64,000 bases of DNA from Anaerosomatales bacterium (lineage in GTDB: Bacteria; Actinomycetota; Coriobacteriia; Anaerosomatales; Anaerosomataceae), in the NCBI GenBank assembly GCA_030019445.1, contig JASEEU010000004.1:1-64000 (forward strand), given 5' to 3'. Of the stretch, positions 61,353 to 64,000 are shown piece after piece; the first letter of the stretch is position 1, and each line of letters opens with the position of its first letter. Below the pieces are notes generated by a model. That model was not told the origin of the DNA, made no database searches, and saw nothing but the letters and a program-made list of their open reading frames with translations. A program made the translations under genes and the position numbers.

Positions 61353-62777
61353 ATGGCCGTGGAATCCTTGCTTGAACGCTCGCTGCTCTCGGTCGAATAC
61401 CAGACCGTCAGCTACGTCACGGGCCCGCTCGTCTTCGTGGAGAACGTCCACGGCGTCGCGTACAACGAGATGGTCGCGCTCCTGATGCCCGACGGCTCCG
61501 AGCGGAGCGGCCAGGTCCTCGAGGTAGCCGGCAATACCGCCGTTATCCAGGTCTTCGAAGGCACGCAGGGCATCGACGTCGACCGCACGCGGATCCGCTT
61601 TCTCGAAGAGGTCGCGAAGATCGACGTATCGCCTGAGCTGCTCGGCCGTATCCTCAACGGCACCGGCAAGCCCATCGATGGCGGCGCGCCCATCATCCCC
61701 GAGCAGCGTCTCGACATCACCGGCTCGCCGATCAACCCGTTCAGCCGCGAGCAGCCTGCGGACTTCATCGAGACGGGCATCTCGGCCATCGACGGGCTCA
61801 ACACGCTCGTCCGTGGGCAGAAGCTGCCGATCTTCTCGGGCTCGGGTCTGCCGGCCAACGAGCTCGCCGCACAGATCATCCGACAGGCGCGCGTCATCAG
61901 CGGTGAGGAGTTCGCCATCGTGTTCGGCGCGATGGGCATCACCCACCGCGAAGCGGCGTACTTCATGTCGCAGTTCGAGACGACCGGCGCTCTGGAACGC
62001 GTCGTGTTCTTCCTGAACCTCGCAGACGACCCGACCGTCGAGCGTATCCTGACGCCGCGTTGCGCGCTGACCGTGGCCGAGTATCTTGCGTTCGAGAAGG
62101 GCCTCCAGGTGCTCGTCGTCCTCTCGGACATGACGAACTACTGCGAGGCGCTGCGCGAGGTCTCGACCGCCCGCGAAGAGGTCCCCGGTCGCCGTGGCTA
62201 TCCCGGCTACATGTACACGGACCTCTCGACGATCTATGAGCGCGCGGGCCGTATCAAGGGCAACAAGGGCTCGGTGACGCAGTTGCCCATCCTGACGATG
62301 CCCGACGACGACATCACGCACCCGATCCCGGACCTCACCGGCTACATCACCGAGGGTCAGATCGTGCTCTCGCGGCACCTGCACCGCCGCGGCGTCTATC
62401 CTCCGATCGACGTGCTCCCCTGCCTGTCGAGGCTCATGAACCTCGGCATCGGTGAAGGCAAGACCCGTGAGGACCACCGGGCGGTCGCCAACCAGCTCTA
62501 CGCCGCATACGCGCAAGGCCGCGACCTGCGGCGCCTCGTGGCGATCGTCGGTGAGGAAGCGCTGTCCGACACCGACCGCCGCTATCTGCACTTCGCCGAT
62601 GCGTTCGAGAAACACATCATCGGCCAGGGCGAGAGCGGGCGATCCATCGAGCAGACGCTGTCGATCGGCTGGGAGCTCATGTCCGAGCTGCCGATGGGCG
62701 AGCTCAAGCGCGTGCGTGACTTCATCGACAAGTACCATCCGACGGCCGGCGAGCAGGCCGCAGCAGAGAAGAACTGA
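61353..62777 (+). CDS. ntpB: V/A-type ATPase regulatory subunit B
   Basis: 474 residues. It lacks a P-loop as expected (the matching site reads [14 protein letters not shown]), and has [20 protein letters not shown] and the [20 protein letters not shown] region that supplies the arginine finger. It alternates with A in the hexameric head. ATG directly follows the ntpA stop. Confidence 0.97.
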   Translation: MAVESLLERSLLSVEYQTVSYVTGPLVFVENVHGVAYNEMVALLMPDGSERSGQVLEVAGNTAVIQVFEGTQGIDVDRTRIRFLEEVAKIDVSPELLGRILNGTGKPIDGGAPIIPEQRLDITGSPINPFSREQPADFIETGISAIDGLNTLVRGQKLPIFSGSGLPANELAAQIIRQARVISGEEFAIVFGAMGITHREAAYFMSQFETTGALERVVFFLNLADDPTVERILTPRCALTVAEYLAFEKGLQVLVVLSDMTNYCEALREVSTAREEVPGRRGYPGYMYTDLSTIYERAGRIKGNKGSVTQLPILTMPDDDITHPIPDLTGYITEGQIVLSRHLHRRGVYPPIDVLPCLSRLMNLGIGEGKTREDHRAVANQLYAAYAQGRDLRRLVAIVGEEALSDTDRRYLHFADAFEKHIIGQGESGRSIEQTLSIGWELMSELPMGELKRVRDFIDKYHPTAGEQAAAEKN

Positions 62778-62812
62778 CGACCCGCTCGCGACGAACCGGA
62801 GGAGGTGGGTAG

Positions 62813-63466
62813 ATGGAGGAAGTCCGGCCGACACGATCAGAGCTGCTGGAGCGCAAGCAGCAGATCACGCTTGCCGAGCAGGGCATGGACCTGCTCAAGC
62901 AGAAGCGCGATGCGCTGCTCATCGAGTTCATGTCCGTCATGGACGAGACGCTCCGGCTCAGCAATGACCTGCAGCGGACGGTCTCCGAAGCCCAGTACAG
63001 CCTGGCGATCGCCAAGGCCGTCGACGGCGTGGTGTCGGTGCGCTCGGCGGCGATGGCCACTCGTGGCGAGATCACCATCGACATGACCGGTACGAAGATC
63101 ATGGGCGTGTCGGTCCCGGTCGTGACCAAGGGCGAGAGCCCCGTGCGCTCGTCGTTCACACGCGGATACGCCATCACGGGCGTCTCATCACGTATCGATG
63201 AGACCGCCGACAAGTTCGAGCGGATCCTGGACGTCATCATCGAGTACGCCGATATCGAGACCCGCCTCAAGCGGCTCGGTGAGGAGATCCAGAAGACGAA
63301 CCGGCGCGTGAACGCCCTCGAGCAGGTGACGGTCCCCGCGCTGCGGGAGCAGGTGGCGTATATCCGCCAGGCGCTTGACGAACGCGCACGCGAGGATCTC
63401 TTCAGGCTGAAGAAGGTCAAGAAGAAGATCGAGCGACGGGAGGCGGAGCGCAGGCAGGTCGGCTGA
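62813..63466 (+). CDS. ntpD: V/A-type ATPase subunit D (central shaft)
   Basis: 217 residues. Two long antiparallel helices form the shaft: N-terminal RPTRSELLERKQQITLAEQG and C-terminal NRRVNALEQVTVPALREQVA. ATG 62813 with GGAGGAGGTG upstream. It is the last gene of the ATPase operon; a hairpin terminator follows about 107 bases later. Confidence 0.96.
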   Translation: MEEVRPTRSELLERKQQITLAEQGMDLLKQKRDALLIEFMSVMDETLRLSNDLQRTVSEAQYSLAIAKAVDGVVSVRSAAMATRGEITIDMTGTKIMGVSVPVVTKGESPVRSSFTRGYAITGVSSRIDETADKFERILDVIIEYADIETRLKRLGEEIQKTNRRVNALEQVTVPALREQVAYIRQALDERAREDLFRLKKVKKKIERREAERRQVG

Positions 63467-63572
63467 GCTTCGCTCGCTCGCTCGTCACAGTGTGGGGCGG
63501 TGCCGCCTACCGGGGGGTGTCTGGCGCCGTCCCGCGCCTATTCTAGGCGAAGATCGCGCATACGGACACGAC

Positions 63573-63600
63573 GATGGCCGCCTCCCGGGGGGCGGCCATC
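63573..63600. terminator. Bidirectional hairpin between ntpD and the minus-strand gene
   Basis: A 10-bp perfect stem (GATGGCCGCC at 63573-63582, GGCGGCCATC at 63591-63600) with an 8-base loop, placed between convergent genes. Confidence 0.75.
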
Positions 63601-63624
63601 GGCCTTCTCGGTCATGTGTCGAGA

Positions 63625-63969
63625 TCAGACGCTGCGGGCGCGGATGATGTCACCGGCCCGCTCCAGCGACTCGACCGTGTTCTTGGGGTCGGAGCGCAGG
63701 CCCTGCGCGATCTCGATGAGCGCGCGCACGTCATCGGAGTCGAGCTTGCTGAAGTGCAGGTCATCCCAGTCGGCCCGCTTCTCGAAGGCCCAGAGCTCGC
63801 CGATGATCCAGCGAAGGTCGTCGAGCTCGTGCTGTGTGAAGAAGCTCCACGCGGTCTTCAGTCCTTGACGGAGCCGGTCGAGCGAGCGCTCGATCGCCTT
63901 CTCCTTGCGGAGCTGGAACGCACGCATTCCGATGTCCTCGTCCGTGAGGTCGGGGCGGTTCGGACTCAT
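63625..63969 (-). CDS. Hypothetical protein, small and helical
   Basis: 114 residues on the minus strand, starting at ATG 63969 with AGGAGGTGAG upstream. It is soluble and predicted helical, with a Trp-rich central part (WIIGELWAFEKRADWDDLHF) and an N-terminus resembling MSPNRPDLTDEDIGMRAFQ. It has no membrane segment or cysteine and no family is recognised. Convergent with the ATPase operon. Confidence 0.72.
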   Translation of the reverse strand: MSPNRPDLTDEDIGMRAFQLRKEKAIERSLDRLRQGLKTAWSFFTQHELDDLRWIIGELWAFEKRADWDDLHFSKLDSDDVRALIEIAQGLRSDPKNTVESLERAGDIIRARSV

Positions 63970-64000
63970 GTAGCTCACCTCCTGACTGGTGGATTCCACA

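Noticed and set aside
60876-62834. A 652-codon minus-strand frame opposite ntpA/ntpB
   Set aside because: Antisense shadow of two conserved ATPase subunits.

Overview
The window is GC-rich, tightly packed, entirely bacterial chromosomal DNA. Gene content and order point to an anaerobic, deep-branching actinobacterium (Coriobacteriia or a relative such as the OPB41/Anaerosomatales group). The pointers are Firmicutes-like synteny (clpC-radA-disA-PIN/TRAM-ispD-ispF-cysE-cysS-rlmB-yacP-sigH) in a high-GC genome, a V/A-type ATPase, the NADH sensor Rex, a multihaem cytochrome c and class III cyclase signalling. The taxonomic placement is an inference from gene content. No mobile element, prophage or CRISPR array was seen.

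Layout. 1-7.5 kb: end of a multihaem cytochrome, tRNA-Pro, small membrane or unknown proteins, a divergently oriented lipoprotein, SAM hydrolase, YhaM-like nuclease, methylthioadenosine phosphorylase, a CBS-fused site-2 protease, Rex and TatA. 7.6-21.7 kb: greA-lysS, then the stress, c-di-AMP, isoprenoid and cysteine cluster ending in a SigH-type sigma factor. 21.7-25.3 kb: tRNA-Thr, then a small accessory region with a membrane-anchored nucleotide cyclase and a DUF3307 membrane protein on the minus strand, and a cyclic-nucleotide-binding protein plus an unknown protein on the plus strand. 25.4-43 kb: tRNA-Tyr/Thr/Met, tuf, then the fused S10-spc-alpha ribosomal superoperon (rpsJ to rplQ, including secY, adk, map, infA and rpoA). 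43-47.3 kb: ECF transporter module (two ATPases plus EcfT), truA, rplM-rpsI. 47.3-54.6 kb: glmM, then a glmS gene preceded by a clear glmS self-cleaving ribozyme, acpS, nnr, a CBS protein and alr. 54.8-63.5 kb: a complete nine-gene V/A-ATPase operon in the order F(stalk)-I-K-E-C-G-A-B-D. A minus-strand small protein closes the window.

The most notable signals outside genes are the glmS ribozyme, whose core is almost letter-for-letter the textbook one, and a ~20-nt GC-rich motif found four times. All four copies lie in spacers of translation genes, and two sit directly upstream of strong TTGACA promoters. Many translation genes use TTG starts, including infA itself.
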